The notes: generated from the sequence alone by a model not told the origin. 43,894 bases of DNA from Clostridia bacterium (GCA_017540175.1 JAFYBN010000058.1:1-43894); one strand, 5' to 3'; positions 7,902-16,800 are shown, numbered from the stretch's first letter. A program made the numbers and translations.

Positions 7902-8813
7902 TCACTTTCTTGTGTAAACTGTACCATCCAGAGCGTTAAAAATGAAATTTCCCATCGTGGAAGTGACGATTTGATAACAGGGGATCAGACAGAAATCCTC
8001 TTTTTCCCCGTAAAAGTACAGGGAGTAGCAGAGCGAAATCTCTTCGACGGAAACGGGCTCTTGTGCCTGCCCGATTTCCTTTTTCATATGGAACAGTATA
8101 TTGACGAGATCGTAGAGTTGTGCGGAATAGGATTCCGCCGGCGTCAGAAACACCCAGTTCCCCCACGCTTCGGTGACGACCCCGTCGCGCACGGCGCAGA
8201 CGACGCGGTTCGCGTTGACCTCCGCGCCGTTGATGGAGCGGACGCAGAGGGCGTAATACGCGCCGTCCCGCGTCCAGATCGATTCCACGGTGGTGATCGC
8301 ATTCACGCTGCCCCCGCTCTCGAACGTCCGGCTGCCCCGCTCGATGAATTCCGTCGCGAGCTTTGAAACGGTCGCCGCGCCTTCCTCGGAAAGCCGGGCG
8401 GGCTGTTTGGACAGGTCCGGGGAGGGGATGGGCCTCACGACGCCCCCGTCCGCGCGGTAGCGGAACGAGAAGTCCGCGCCGAACTCCACGCGCGCTCCGC
8501 TCTCCGTGATGAAAATCGCGCCGTCCGGCGTGACGTAGACGTCCTTGACCGGGCTGTCCGCGAGCAGAGCCGCCACGGTGTTGTCGTAGTCCGCGCTGCC
8601 GAAGACGTAGACCGCCGCACTCCTGCGGCGCGTCGAAACCAAGGACGGGTCGATTTCGATGTTCGACTCCGCGAGCACCGAAACGACGTTGTCCACGACG
8701 CTCTGCGGCAGGTATTCCCGCTCCGCGAGCGCGCCGTGAAGCAGGATGCCGAGAACGGCGCACGCCGCCGCCAGCACGACGGCGAGAAAAACGATGATCC
8801 TCTTCTGCTGCAA
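7902..8813 (-). CDS. WalI/YycI-like regulatory membrane protein
   Basis: About 303 residues from a TTG start at 8811-8813. An open frame continues upstream into the YycH-like gene, but the TTG is preceded by a purine-rich GAGGGGGG site and begins the expected topology: a short basic start (QQKR) and one membrane helix, then an extracellular domain. Residues after the helix fit the YycI fold weakly (paired beta domains with YYALCVRSINGAEV and a final GTVYTRK). The family knowledge is that WalH and WalI bind the WalK sensor at the membrane and adjust its activity. The gene is 14 bases after the YycH-like gene, so they are co-transcribed. Assignment rests mostly on topology and position. Confidence 0.72.
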   Translation of the reverse strand: MQQKRIIVFLAVVLAAACAVLGILLHGALAEREYLPQSVVDNVVSVLAESNIEIDPSLVSTRRRSAAVYVFGSADYDNTVAALLADSPVKDVYVTPDGAIFITESGARVEFGADFSFRYRADGGVVRPIPSPDLSKQPARLSEEGAATVSKLATEFIERGSRTFESGGSVNAITTVESIWTRDGAYYALCVRSINGAEVNANRVVCAVRDGVVTEAWGNWVFLTPAESYSAQLYDLVNILFHMKKEIGQAQEPVSVEEISLCYSLYFYGEKEDFCLIPCYQIVTSTMGNFIFNALDGTVYTRK

Positions 8814-8827
8814 ATCCGTCCCCCCTC

Positions 8828-10207
8828 TCAGCTGTCCGCCGCGCGGCGCGCGCCCCACTCGGCGCGCACGTTGTCGGATAAGAAGTCCGCGCGGTAAACA
8901 AGGGAAACGCGGTCCGTGCGCTCTCCCCCGCGCGCCGAGAGCCACCGGAAGAACCACTCCTCGGCGGGCACCTGAACGCGGCTCATGCGGCTGACGCCGA
9001 CCGTCACGGTGTAGACGCGGGCAGAGGTGAGAAGTCCGTTCTCGAACGTCACCTCAAGCGCGCGGGGGACGTCGGAGATGCGGATGTTGTCAAAGGTGTA
9101 AACGAAGGAAAGGCTGACCTTCCCCGCCTCGGAGCGAAACGACCACAGGGTCAGCTCCGCGTCGCCGCCGATGTAGGAGCGGTTCAGGGCGCGCACGTCC
9201 GCGCACAGGCTGAGGCAGGCGCGGATATACCCGGCGATCCCCACGTTGTCCTGGTAGCCGATGAGATCTTTCAGCCCGATGCCGCCCTCCGACGTGGACT
9301 GATAGGAGAACGTCGTCTCCCCGACCGTGAGCGCGCCGTGGGTGCCGACCGAGGTCAGCTCCCCATCCTCCTCGGTGCGGGTGCTGAGCAGCTTGTCCGG
9401 GTTCATGCCGAAGACGCGCAGAAAACGGTTCAGCTCCGCCTGATTGTCCCGCACGAACACCGCGTTGTTCTGCGTCATGATGACGCCGCGCGTGACGATG
9501 GGCGCGGAGAACACGGGCTGGAGCGCGCCGCCCTCGACGCGGAAGGAAAACGCCGCGAACGAGGAACGGAAGGATCCGATGAATTTAGACAGATCCTCCG
9601 CGCGCAGAATCTCCGTCGGCATCGTCACGGAATAAAGGAGCACATGCCCTTCCCTGTCGCGGACCGCCGCCTCGGCGACGTTCGCCCCGTTCACATAGGG
9701 GATGAGAAAGAGCTCGGAAACGTATCCGGTCTCCTCCCGCGCGGGCGCGGAAACGCCCCGTTCCAGATCGGCGAAGAGGCCGATGACCGCGTCCGGAAGC
9801 TCGCCGTGATAGCGGATGAACACCGAGTTTTTCATCTCGGCGAAGCCCCGCCATTCCTCCTCCGTCCCCTCCCGCGCCGCGCCGGACGCGAACGCCTCGG
9901 AGACGGCGGGCGAGACGAGCGCGTACAGCTCGCGCATGATGTTTTCCGCGCCGACCAGCCCGAGCCTTTCGTCGCCGAGGGTGACGCACATCGTCTCGGG
10001 CAAGAGGCAGCGGGAGATCTCCGTCGCGTCGACCGTGCGGTCCGCCGTGATCTCGCCGAGGCTGAAATCGTCCCCGGAGGAGGAGCGCTCGCGCTGGGCA
10101 AGCAGGAAAAGGACCGTGAGGACGAGAAGCAGCACGAACAAAACCGCCGTGACGATGATGGCGGCGATCTCGCCGGTTTTTCTCTTTCTGCGCGTGCGCT
10201 CTCTCAT
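8828..10207 (-). CDS. WalH/YycH-like regulatory membrane protein
   Basis: About 459 residues from the ATG at 10205-10207, chosen because ACGGAGAAGCC stands in front and it gives a short basic N-terminus (MRERTRRKRK) followed by a single membrane helix at about residues 13-38. The longer frame adds 20 residues without a ribosome site. The large remainder is extracellular, with no catalytic motif. Position directly after walK and before the YycI-like gene matches the walR-walK-walH-walI order of Firmicutes. YycH acts with YycI on WalK in the membrane; in Bacillus they restrain it. The sequence itself diverges from the well-studied homologues, so the name is by analogy. Confidence 0.72.
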   Translation of the reverse strand: MRERTRRKRKTGEIAAIIVTAVLFVLLLVLTVLFLLAQRERSSSGDDFSLGEITADRTVDATEISRCLLPETMCVTLGDERLGLVGAENIMRELYALVSPAVSEAFASGAAREGTEEEWRGFAEMKNSVFIRYHGELPDAVIGLFADLERGVSAPAREETGYVSELFLIPYVNGANVAEAAVRDREGHVLLYSVTMPTEILRAEDLSKFIGSFRSSFAAFSFRVEGGALQPVFSAPIVTRGVIMTQNNAVFVRDNQAELNRFLRVFGMNPDKLLSTRTEEDGELTSVGTHGALTVGETTFSYQSTSEGGIGLKDLIGYQDNVGIAGYIRACLSLCADVRALNRSYIGGDAELTLWSFRSEAGKVSLSFVYTFDNIRISDVPRALEVTFENGLLTSARVYTVTVGVSRMSRVQVPAEEWFFRWLSARGGERTDRVSLVYRADFLSDNVRAEWGARRAADS

Positions 10208-10358
10208 GGCTTCTCCGTAAACATGGATTCTTCCGGGCGTATGAAGGGAACCTGCCGCGCCATGCAATCAGAGTTTCGACTCCAAAAACACGGATGCGTT
10301 CAAGTGCGTCAGCCGGACCGGCGGCGCCCTTTTGCACCGCTCTCCCGTCCGGCGGCGG

Positions 10359-12308
10359 TCATTTCCCCGCCTGCGCCGGGTCCCCTTCGGGGAGGGACAA
10401 AGCCCCCTCCGCCGCCTTCGCTTCGGCGGCGGACGGTTCGTTCTTTTCCGCTTTCGCTTCGGCGGTCTGTTCGTTCTTTTCCGCCCCCTCCAGCCTGCAC
10501 TTGACGGGGAGCTCGATGCGGACGGCGGTGCCTTTGGACAGCTCGCTCTCGACCGTTATGATGCCGCCGTGCGCTTCGACGATCTCCTTCGCGATGGCGA
10601 GCCCGAGGCCTGTCCCGCCCGCGTCCTGCGTTCTCGATTTCTCAACCCGGTAGAACCGCTCGAACAGGTGCGAGAGATCCTCCTTCGGGATGCCGATGCC
10701 GTTGTCACGGACCGTGAGGATCAGGGTCTTTTTCGCGCGCCCCGCAAGGGTGATGTCGATCTTTCCGCCGTCGGGGGTGTATTTGATGGCGTTGGACAAA
10801 ATGTTGATGACGACCTGCTCGATCCGCCCGCGGTCCGCGGTGATCTCGGGCAGATTCTTCTCCGCGCCGAAGGTCACGCGGTGGCGGTGCGCCTCGAGAT
10901 CGGGGCGCATGACCTCGCAGAGATGACGCACGGACTGCTTCAGATCAAAGGTTTCGACGTTCCACTTCGTTCTCTTGTTGTCGAGCCGCGAAAGAGTGAG
11001 CAGATCGCTGACGATGCGGGTCATGCGGTCGCTTTCGGAGAGGACCATGTCGAGGAACCATTCGCGCGTGTTCTCGTCCATGTCGGGGTCAAAGCGGACG
11101 GTTTCGGTCGCGCCCTTGATGGACGTGAGCGGGGTCCTGAGCTCGTGGGACACGTTCGCGACGAATTCGCGGCGGCTTTCGTCCAGCTCATACCGGCTCG
11201 TGACGTCGTGAATGATGAAGACGTATCCCGGCATTCTGCCCTGACGGTCCGAAAACGAACGGATGCGCGCGAAGCTGACGTCGTACACCCGCCCCTTCGC
11301 GATGCGGTCGCGGAAGATCCAGCCGTCCCGCGTGACTTCCGCGGCGGCGTCGGACGAGGTCAGGCGCATGCCTCCCTTCGGCGAGGGCGCGAGCGGAATG
11401 TCAAGGATCTCGAAGCATTTTTCGAGCGTGAGCGTCCCTTCCTTGAGGGAGGGTCCGAACAGCTCCTCCGAGCTCGTATTGGAGTGCAGCACCGTTCCGT
11501 CCGCCATGAACGCGACGACGGCGTCCCGCATGGCGGAAAGCACGGTGTCGAGCTTCTGGCGCTCGCCGTTGACCTCGTCCAGCGTGGAGCGGAGCCGGTC
11601 CTTCATGTCGTTGAAATTCTCCGCGAGCACGCCGATCTCGTCCTCGGAATTGACCTCGATGTCGTGCGTGAAATCCCCGGACGCGACGAGCTGGGTGTCG
11701 TAGGTCAGGCTCTGCAGCGGGGAGGAAATGGATTTCGCGAGGAAGAACGAAGGCAGAACGGCGATGACGACGCCGATGAGAAGCGCCTGCAGAATGATCG
11801 AAAACAGCATGGAGTTGAGCTGGCGCATTTCGTCCATGGAGTCCTTGACGTAGACGATGCAGTCCTGTGCGTCGTTCACAGGCACGCGCACCGCCCAGTC
11901 GGCGTAATCCATGCCGCCCGCCCGCTCGTTGCTCTCCGTTCCGGAAATGACGGACAGCATGTTCGGCGTGACGGTGAGCTGCGCGCCGAGGCTCGGGTCG
12001 GAGCCGTGCAGCATTTCACCGTCCAGGTTCAAAACGTAATAGTTGCGGTACTCGTCGATTCCGAGCACGCTCGAGAAATCCGAGAGCACGGTCTTCATTT
12101 CCGCGGCGTAATTCGGGCTCTTCGCCGCCTCCCGGAGTTCCGCCATGAGATAACCGTCCTCGTCGAAGCACTCCGTCATCTGCTCGGTGAAATCGTCCAT
12201 ATAGAACGAGGTCACCCCGTTCATCAGGATCGCGCCGACCGCGGACATGACCGCGATGATGAAGATGAGGAGGATGAGGACGATTTTGAAATACAGGCTT
12301 TTGAACAT
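10359..12308 (-). CDS. walK: WalK-type sensor histidine kinase
   Basis: 649 residues: membrane helix at about 5-30, an extracellular sensor domain of about 140 residues, a second helix at about 170-195, HAMP, a PAS domain (about 265-370), HisKA with VSHELRTPL (phospho-acceptor His388) and a HATPase domain with DNGIGIPKED, ERFYRVEKSR and GGTGLGLAIAK. This is the WalK layout of Firmicutes, which senses envelope state and phosphorylates WalR to control cell-wall hydrolases. It ends in an unusual Ala/Glu/Lys-rich tail of about 45 residues encoded by internally duplicated DNA (about 10409-10490). walR lies 9 bases upstream. The PhoR kinase is the main alternative, but the YycH/YycI-like genes downstream favour WalK. 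Confidence 0.9.
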   Translation of the reverse strand: MFKSLYFKIVLILLIFIIAVMSAVGAILMNGVTSFYMDDFTEQMTECFDEDGYLMAELREAAKSPNYAAEMKTVLSDFSSVLGIDEYRNYYVLNLDGEMLHGSDPSLGAQLTVTPNMLSVISGTESNERAGGMDYADWAVRVPVNDAQDCIVYVKDSMDEMRQLNSMLFSIILQALLIGVVIAVLPSFFLAKSISSPLQSLTYDTQLVASGDFTHDIEVNSEDEIGVLAENFNDMKDRLRSTLDEVNGERQKLDTVLSAMRDAVVAFMADGTVLHSNTSSEELFGPSLKEGTLTLEKCFEILDIPLAPSPKGGMRLTSSDAAAEVTRDGWIFRDRIAKGRVYDVSFARIRSFSDRQGRMPGYVFIIHDVTSRYELDESRREFVANVSHELRTPLTSIKGATETVRFDPDMDENTREWFLDMVLSESDRMTRIVSDLLTLSRLDNKRTKWNVETFDLKQSVRHLCEVMRPDLEAHRHRVTFGAEKNLPEITADRGRIEQVVINILSNAIKYTPDGGKIDITLAGRAKKTLILTVRDNGIGIPKEDLSHLFERFYRVEKSRTQDAGGTGLGLAIAKEIVEAHGGIITVESELSKGTAVRIELPVKCRLEGAEKNEQTAEAKAEKNEPSAAEAKAAEGALSLPEGDPAQAGK

Positions 12309-12317
12309 GGCGGCGCT

Positions 12318-13028
12318 TTACCGGTCGAAGAGAAGATAGCCGACGCCGCGCTTGGTAAGCAGGTATTCCGGCCGCGCGGGGTCGTTTTCGATCTTCTTGC
12401 GGATGCGGCTCACCGTGACGTCCACCGTGCGGATGTCGCCGTAATAGTCGTCGTAGCCCCAGACCGCCTCGAGCAGCTCCTCGCGCGTGAACGCCGTGCC
12501 GACGTGCTCCGCGAGGAAGAGGATGAGATCGTAGTCCTTCTTCGACAGCTCGACAAGCTCCCCGGCCTTCGTGACGGAATAGCGTTCCCGGTCGATGACG
12601 AGCTCCCCGATGCGGATGGGTCCGCCCGCGGCCTCGGCGCGCTTTTTGACGACCTCGCCGGAGGAGCGGCGGATGTTCGCCCGCACGCGCGCCATGAGCT
12701 CCTTGAAGGAGAAGGGTTTCGTGACATAGTCGTCCGCCCCGGTCTCGAGCCCGAGGATGCGGTCCTTCTCTTCCTCCCTTGCCGTCACGAAAATGATCGG
12801 GACTTGACTGACGAGCCGCACCCGGTCGCAGATCTCAAATCCCGTCATTTTGGGCAGCATGATGTCGAGCAGGAGCAGGTCGTATTCCCCCTCTGTCGCC
12901 ATGGCGAGCCCGGTTTCCCCGTCGTAGGCGACGTCGCAGTCGTAGCCCTCCTTGCGGATGTTGTACGCGAGAACCGTCGCGATGTTCTTCTCATCCTCCA
13001 CGACGAGGATCTTCTTTTTTTCGTCCAT
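12318..13028 (-). CDS. walR: WalR-type OmpR-family response regulator
   Basis: 236 residues from the ATG at 13026-13028. An in-frame TTG two codons upstream would sit too close to the GGAAGG ribosome site, so ATG is preferred. The receiver domain has the acidic pair near residue 12, phospho-acceptor Asp55 in LLLLDIMLP and Lys in VTKPF. The C-terminal winged helix has the DNA-recognition part ending TVDVTVSRIRKKIE and the terminal RGVGYLLFDR. It controls cell-wall metabolism genes in Firmicutes, where it is usually essential. It heads the minus-strand operon with walK and the YycH/YycI-like genes and has a strong promoter upstream. Confidence 0.92.
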   Translation of the reverse strand: MDEKKKILVVEDEKNIATVLAYNIRKEGYDCDVAYDGETGLAMATEGEYDLLLLDIMLPKMTGFEICDRVRLVSQVPIIFVTAREEEKDRILGLETGADDYVTKPFSFKELMARVRANIRRSSGEVVKKRAEAAGGPIRIGELVIDRERYSVTKAGELVELSKKDYDLILFLAEHVGTAFTREELLEAVWGYDDYYGDIRTVDVTVSRIRKKIENDPARPEYLLTKRGVGYLLFDR

Positions 13029-13090
13029 AAACAAACCCTTCCTTCCGTTCCCCGGCCTGCGCCGCGCCCGTCTTTTTCATTCCTATTTAT

Positions 13091-13119
13091 ATTTTACCAC
13101 AGTTTCGGACGCAATGCAA
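13091..13119 (-). promoter_or_regulatory. promoter of the walR operon
   Basis: On the minus strand TTGCAT (13114-13119) is separated by exactly 17 bases from TAAAAT (13091-13096), with an extended TGG before the -10. It points at walR, whose start lies about 60 bases further on. The rest of the 13029-13280 gap holds the divergent nrdG promoter; nothing else was recognised. Confidence 0.75.
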
Positions 13120-13199
13120 GGAATTTCGGAAAATTCCCTTTCCCGCGGTTTCTGTGGATTCTCGCTAAAAAATTGCCCCTATTCCCGTCAGATTGACAC

Positions 13200-13228
13200 T
13201 TGCTTTCCGCCGGGCAATGTGTTAGAAT
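13200..13228 (+). promoter_or_regulatory. candidate promoter of nrdG
   Basis: TTGCTT (13200-13205), a 17-base spacer and TAGAAT (13223-13228). A better-looking TTGACA at 13193-13198 is 24 bases from the -10 and so probably not the -35. No NrdR-box-like sequence was seen here, unlike in front of nrdD. Confidence 0.5.
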
Positions 13229-13280
13229 ATGTCCGTTCGCCGCGCGGCGGACGCCATCACGGATCACAGGGGGAGCGCAC

Positions 13281-13976
13281 ATGACCATCCACGGCTTTCA
13301 GAAGCTCACACTTCTCGATTTTCCCGGACACGTCGCCTGCACCGTCTTCACGGCGGGATGCAATCTGCGCTGCCCGTTCTGTCACAACGCCCTGCTCGTC
13401 ACCGACATTCAGCCCGGCGACCGCATCCCCGAAGAAGACGTGCTCTCCTTCCTCGCGAAGCGGAAGGGTCTGCTCGACGGCGTCGCCGTGACCGGGGGCG
13501 AGCCCCTGCTGCAGCCCGACCTTCCCGCCTTTCTCAAAAAAGTCCGGGACCTCGGATTCGCCGTCAAGCTCGACACGAACGGGTGCTTCCCCGACCGCCT
13601 GCGCGCCGTGCTCGACGCCGGGCTCGTCGATTACGCCGCGATGGACATCAAAAACACGCCGGAGAAATATGCCGAGACCGTGGGGATCGAAGGCTTCGAT
13701 CCCACGCCCGTGCGCGAGAGCGCGGCGCTGCTCATGGAGAGCGGAATCGATTACGAATTCCGCACCACGGTCGTCGCCGAACTGCACACCGTGCGGGACA
13801 TCGGCGAGATCGCCTCGTGGCTGTGCGGCGCGAAGCGTTATTTTCTGCAGAACTTCGTCGACAGCGGAGGACTCATCGGCGAGGGACTGCACGCGCCGAA
13901 GAGGGAGGACCTTTTCGCCATGCTGGACGAGGCCCGAAAAGCCCTGCCCTGCGCCGCTCTGCGCGGGGTGGACTGA
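13281..13976 (+). CDS. nrdG: anaerobic ribonucleotide reductase activating protein
   Basis: 231 residues from the ATG at 13281, preceded by AGGGGGAGCGCAC; the frame is open further upstream without a ribosome site. This is a radical-SAM protein with the cluster CNLRCPFC (Cys27, Cys31, Cys34) binding a 4Fe-4S cluster, followed by VTGGEPLLQPDL. It uses S-adenosylmethionine to install the glycyl radical on NrdD. It belongs to the longer NrdG form common in Clostridia, about 230 residues versus about 155 in E. coli. nrdD follows 266 bases later under its own promoter, and a hairpin follows this gene, so the two are neighbours rather than one strict operon. Confidence 0.9.
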   Translation: MTIHGFQKLTLLDFPGHVACTVFTAGCNLRCPFCHNALLVTDIQPGDRIPEEDVLSFLAKRKGLLDGVAVTGGEPLLQPDLPAFLKKVRDLGFAVKLDTNGCFPDRLRAVLDAGLVDYAAMDIKNTPEKYAETVGIEGFDPTPVRESAALLMESGIDYEFRTTVVAELHTVRDIGEIASWLCGAKRYFLQNFVDSGGLIGEGLHAPKREDLFAMLDEARKALPCAALRGVD

Positions 13977-14027
13977 CGCGGCTCCGATCCCGGTTTTGCC
14001 TTGTAAAGAAAGAACTCCTGCCGATCT

Positions 14028-14070
14028 GCGGGCGGGGCGGCGACGAGCGTCAGCCCCCCGCTTCTTTTTG
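14028..14070 (+). terminator. terminator after nrdG
   Basis: A GC-rich imperfect stem, GCGGG-c-GGG paired with CCC-CCCGC (14028-14036 with 14054-14061), is followed by TTCTTTTTG. It lies just before the NrdR boxes and separates nrdG transcription from the nrdD promoter. Confidence 0.6.
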
Positions 14071-14074
14071 TCAA

Positions 14075-14121
14075 ACACAAGATGTAGAAATTAAATCTCA
14101 AACAAACACAATATTTTGTGT
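14075..14121 (+). promoter_or_regulatory. tandem NrdR boxes upstream of nrdD
   Basis: The 16-base site at 14106-14121 (ACACAATATTTTGTGT) is almost the NrdR consensus palindrome. A weaker copy starts at 14075 (ACACAAGATGTAGAAA, about 11 of 16 matching). Their starts are 31 bases apart, three helical turns, which is the classic NrdR tandem geometry. The strong box ends 7 bases before the -35 element. NrdR is a nucleotide-sensing repressor of ribonucleotide reductase genes; no nrdR gene lies in this window. Confidence 0.85.
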
Positions 14122-14128
14122 TTTCCTC

Positions 14129-14157
14129 TTGACACGGACGGAAAACTGTGCTATACT
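14129..14157 (+). promoter_or_regulatory. nrdD promoter
   Basis: A consensus -35 TTGACA (14129-14134), 17-base spacer and TATACT (14152-14157). The predicted start of transcription is near 14164, leaving a leader of about 80 bases that ends in AAAGGAGAAAGG before the nrdD ATG. Confidence 0.88.
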
Positions 14158-14242
14158 TGGTTCGCTGCCCTCCGGGACCGGCCGCCGTTAACGGACGCCG
14201 GATCGGCGGAGCGGTTTTACATAAAAGGAGAAAGGACACATC

Positions 14243-16705
14243 ATGTACAAGGTAGTAAAACGCGACGGAAAGGTTGTCGACTTCGCTCTCGACAAGATCA
14301 AGATGGCGATCGTCTCCGCTTTCGAAGCGTGCGAAACGCCCTATCACCCCGACATCATCGATTTTCTCGTTCTGAAGGTCACCGCCGATTTCGGCCCAAA
14401 AATCGAGAACAACCAGATCTCGGTCGAAAGCATCCAGGACAGCGTCGAATCCGTCCTCATCAAAGCGGGCTACGACGACGTGTCGAAGGCGTACATTCTC
14501 TACCGCCGTCAGCACGAAAAACTCCGCGACCTCAACACCACCTTCCTCGACTACAAGTTCACGGTCGACAAATATCTGAAGAACCTTGACTGGCGCGTCA
14601 AGGAGAACTCCACCGTCACCTATTCCGTCGGCGGACTCATCCTCTCGAACTCCGGCGCGATCACGGCGAACTACTGGCTCTCCGAGGTTTACGACGACGA
14701 GATCGCGAACGCGCATTTCAACGCCGACATCCACCTGCACGACCTTTCGATGCTCACGGGCTACTGCGCGGGCTGGTCCCTGAAGCAGCTCATTCAGGAG
14801 GGGCTGGGCGGCGTGCCCGGCAAGATCTCCTCCGCCCCCGCGAAGCACCTCGCCACGCTCTGCAACCAGATGGTCAACTTCCTCGGCATTATGCAGAACG
14901 AATGGGCGGGCGCGCAGGCGTTCTCCTCGTTTGACACCTATCTCGCCCCGTTCGTGAAGTACGACAACCTCAGCTTCGACGCGACGAAGAAGTGCATCGA
15001 GTCCTTCATCTACGGCGTGAACACCCCGTCCCGCTGGGGCACGCAGGCTCCGTTCTCGAACATCACCCTCGACTGGGTGGTTCCCGCGGACCTCGCGGAG
15101 CTCAACTGCATCGTCGGCGGCAAGGAAATGGACTTCAAGTACAAGGACTGCCAGCCCGAGATGGACATGGTGAACAAGGCGTTCATCGAGATCATGATCG
15201 AGGGCGACGCCAACGGGCGCGGCTTCCAGTACCCCATCCCGACCTACTCCATCACGAAGGATTTCGACTGGTCGGAAACCGAAAACAACAAGCTCCTCTT
15301 CGAAATGGCTTCGAAGTACGGCACCCCGTATTTCTCGAACTACGTCAACTCCGACATGGAGCCGTCCGACATCCGCTCCATGTGCTGCCGTCTCCGCCTC
15401 GACCTCCGCGAGCTGCGCAAAAAGACGGGCGGCTTCTTCGGCTCGGGCGAATCGACCGGCTCGGTCGGCGTCGTGACGATCAACATGCCCCGCATCGCGT
15501 ATCTCGCAACGGACAAGAAGGACTTCTTCCGCCGCCTCGACCGGCTGATGGACATCGCGGCGCGCTCCCTCAAGATCAAGCGCACCGTCATCACCCGGCT
15601 GCTCGACAACGGGCTCTACCCCTACACGAAGCGCTATCTCGGCACCTTTGAGAACCACTTCTCCACGATCGGTCTGGTCGGCATGAACGAAGCAGGACTC
15701 AACGCGAAGTGGATCGGCAAGGACATGAGCTCTCCCGAGACGCAGGCGTTCACCGTCGAAGTGCTGAACCACATGCGCGAGCGCCTCTCCGACTATCAGG
15801 AAGAGTACGGCGATCTCTACAACCTCGAGGCCACTCCCGCGGAATCGACCGCGTACCGCTTCGCGAAGAAGGACAAGGAGCTGTATCCCGAGATCATCAC
15901 CGCCGCGAAATCCTGCGACGACACGCCGTACTACACGAACTCCTCCCACCTGCCCGTCGGCTACACCGAGGACGTCTTCTCCGCCCTCGACATTCAGGAC
16001 GAGCTGCAGACCCTCTACACCTCCGGCACGGTCTTCCACGCTTTCCTCGGCGAGAAGCTTCCGGACTGGAAGGCGGCCGCCACTCTCGTGCGCAAGATCG
16101 CCGAGAACTACAAGCTGCCGTACTACACCCTCTCCCCGACGTATTCCATCTGCCGCCACCACGGCTACCTCGCCGGCGAGCAGCCCGTCTGCCCGATCTG
16201 CGGGGAAAAGACCGAGGTCAACAGCCGCATCACCGGCTACTACCGCCCGGTCCAGAACTGGAACGACGGCAAGGCGCAGGAATTCAAGGACCGCGTCACC
16301 TATGACATCGGGCACTCGAAGCTGACCCACAAGGGTCCGCTGAACGTCTCCGTCGTCACCCCCGCCGCCTCCGCTCCCGCGCCAGCCGCGGAGCCCGTGA
16401 CCGTCGCCGCGCCCCAGCCGCTGACCGCAGTCGAAGAGGAAACGCCCTGCGACGCCGAGGACATCGTCCCCGTGCGTTCCGTGCCCGCCCCCACCGGGCT
16501 GCTGCTCTTCGCCACGCGCACCTGCCCGAACTGTAAGGTCGCGTGCGCCGCGATGGACAAGGCCGGCATCGCCTATGACAAAATCTACGCGGACGAGGAA
16601 CCCGACAAGGCCGCGGAATACGGCATCCGCCAGGCGCCCACCCTCCTGATGGGCGGCGAGAAATTCGTCGGCGTCTCCGCGATCAAGAAGGCTCTGAAAC
16701 TCTAA
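14243..16705 (+). CDS. nrdD: anaerobic (class III) ribonucleoside-triphosphate reductase with fused C-terminal redoxin domain
   Basis: 820 residues, about 110 longer than ordinary NrdD. In order: an ATP-cone allosteric domain (about 1-90), the reductase barrel (to about 630), a zinc site formed by Cys637, His640, Cys650 and Cys653, and the glycyl-radical motif RITGYYRP with Gly665. After a Pro/Ala-rich linker (about 703-745) comes a thioredoxin-fold domain with CPNC (Cys761, Cys764) and cis-proline Pro799 in QAPTLL. It reduces ribonucleoside triphosphates to deoxy forms without oxygen. Formate is the reductant for E. coli-type NrdD; some other NrdD lineages use thioredoxin-like proteins. The built-in redoxin and the adjacent reductase gene suggest this one draws electrons from a dithiol. 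Confidence 0.95.
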   Translation: MYKVVKRDGKVVDFALDKIKMAIVSAFEACETPYHPDIIDFLVLKVTADFGPKIENNQISVESIQDSVESVLIKAGYDDVSKAYILYRRQHEKLRDLNTTFLDYKFTVDKYLKNLDWRVKENSTVTYSVGGLILSNSGAITANYWLSEVYDDEIANAHFNADIHLHDLSMLTGYCAGWSLKQLIQEGLGGVPGKISSAPAKHLATLCNQMVNFLGIMQNEWAGAQAFSSFDTYLAPFVKYDNLSFDATKKCIESFIYGVNTPSRWGTQAPFSNITLDWVVPADLAELNCIVGGKEMDFKYKDCQPEMDMVNKAFIEIMIEGDANGRGFQYPIPTYSITKDFDWSETENNKLLFEMASKYGTPYFSNYVNSDMEPSDIRSMCCRLRLDLRELRKKTGGFFGSGESTGSVGVVTINMPRIAYLATDKKDFFRRLDRLMDIAARSLKIKRTVITRLLDNGLYPYTKRYLGTFENHFSTIGLVGMNEAGLNAKWIGKDMSSPETQAFTVEVLNHMRERLSDYQEEYGDLYNLEATPAESTAYRFAKKDKELYPEIITAAKSCDDTPYYTNSSHLPVGYTEDVFSALDIQDELQTLYTSGTVFHAFLGEKLPDWKAAATLVRKIAENYKLPYYTLSPTYSICRHHGYLAGEQPVCPICGEKTEVNSRITGYYRPVQNWNDGKAQEFKDRVTYDIGHSKLTHKGPLNVSVVTPAASAPAPAAEPVTVAAPQPLTAVEEETPCDAEDIVPVRSVPAPTGLLLFATRTCPNCKVACAAMDKAGIAYDKIYADEEPDKAAEYGIRQAPTLLMGGEKFVGVSAIKKALKL

Positions 16706-16710
16706 GCCGG

Positions 16711-16800
16711 TCCGAGCCCCCGGCTTCCGAGCCCCCGGCTTCCGAGCCCCCGGCTTCCGAGCCCCCGGCTTCCGAGCCCCCGGCTTCCGAGCCCCCGGCA
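16711..16800. repeat. 15-bp tandem repeat, six copies
   Basis: Six head-to-tail copies of TCCGAGCCCCCGGCT run without interruption; the last differs only in its final base (A for T). Each unit contains the small dyad AGCC-ccc-GGCT. It begins five bases after the nrdD stop and lies ahead of that gene's terminator. There are no unique spacers, so it is not a CRISPR array. It may be a length-variable minisatellite. Confidence 0.95.

Noticed and set aside
10332-13196. A 954-codon plus-strand open frame across walK and walR
   Set aside because: It is antisense to two clear signalling genes, rich in Arg, His and Asp, and has no ribosome site.
16711-16800. Possible CRISPR array
   Set aside because: Units are contiguous 15-bp repeats without spacers, and no cas genes are present.
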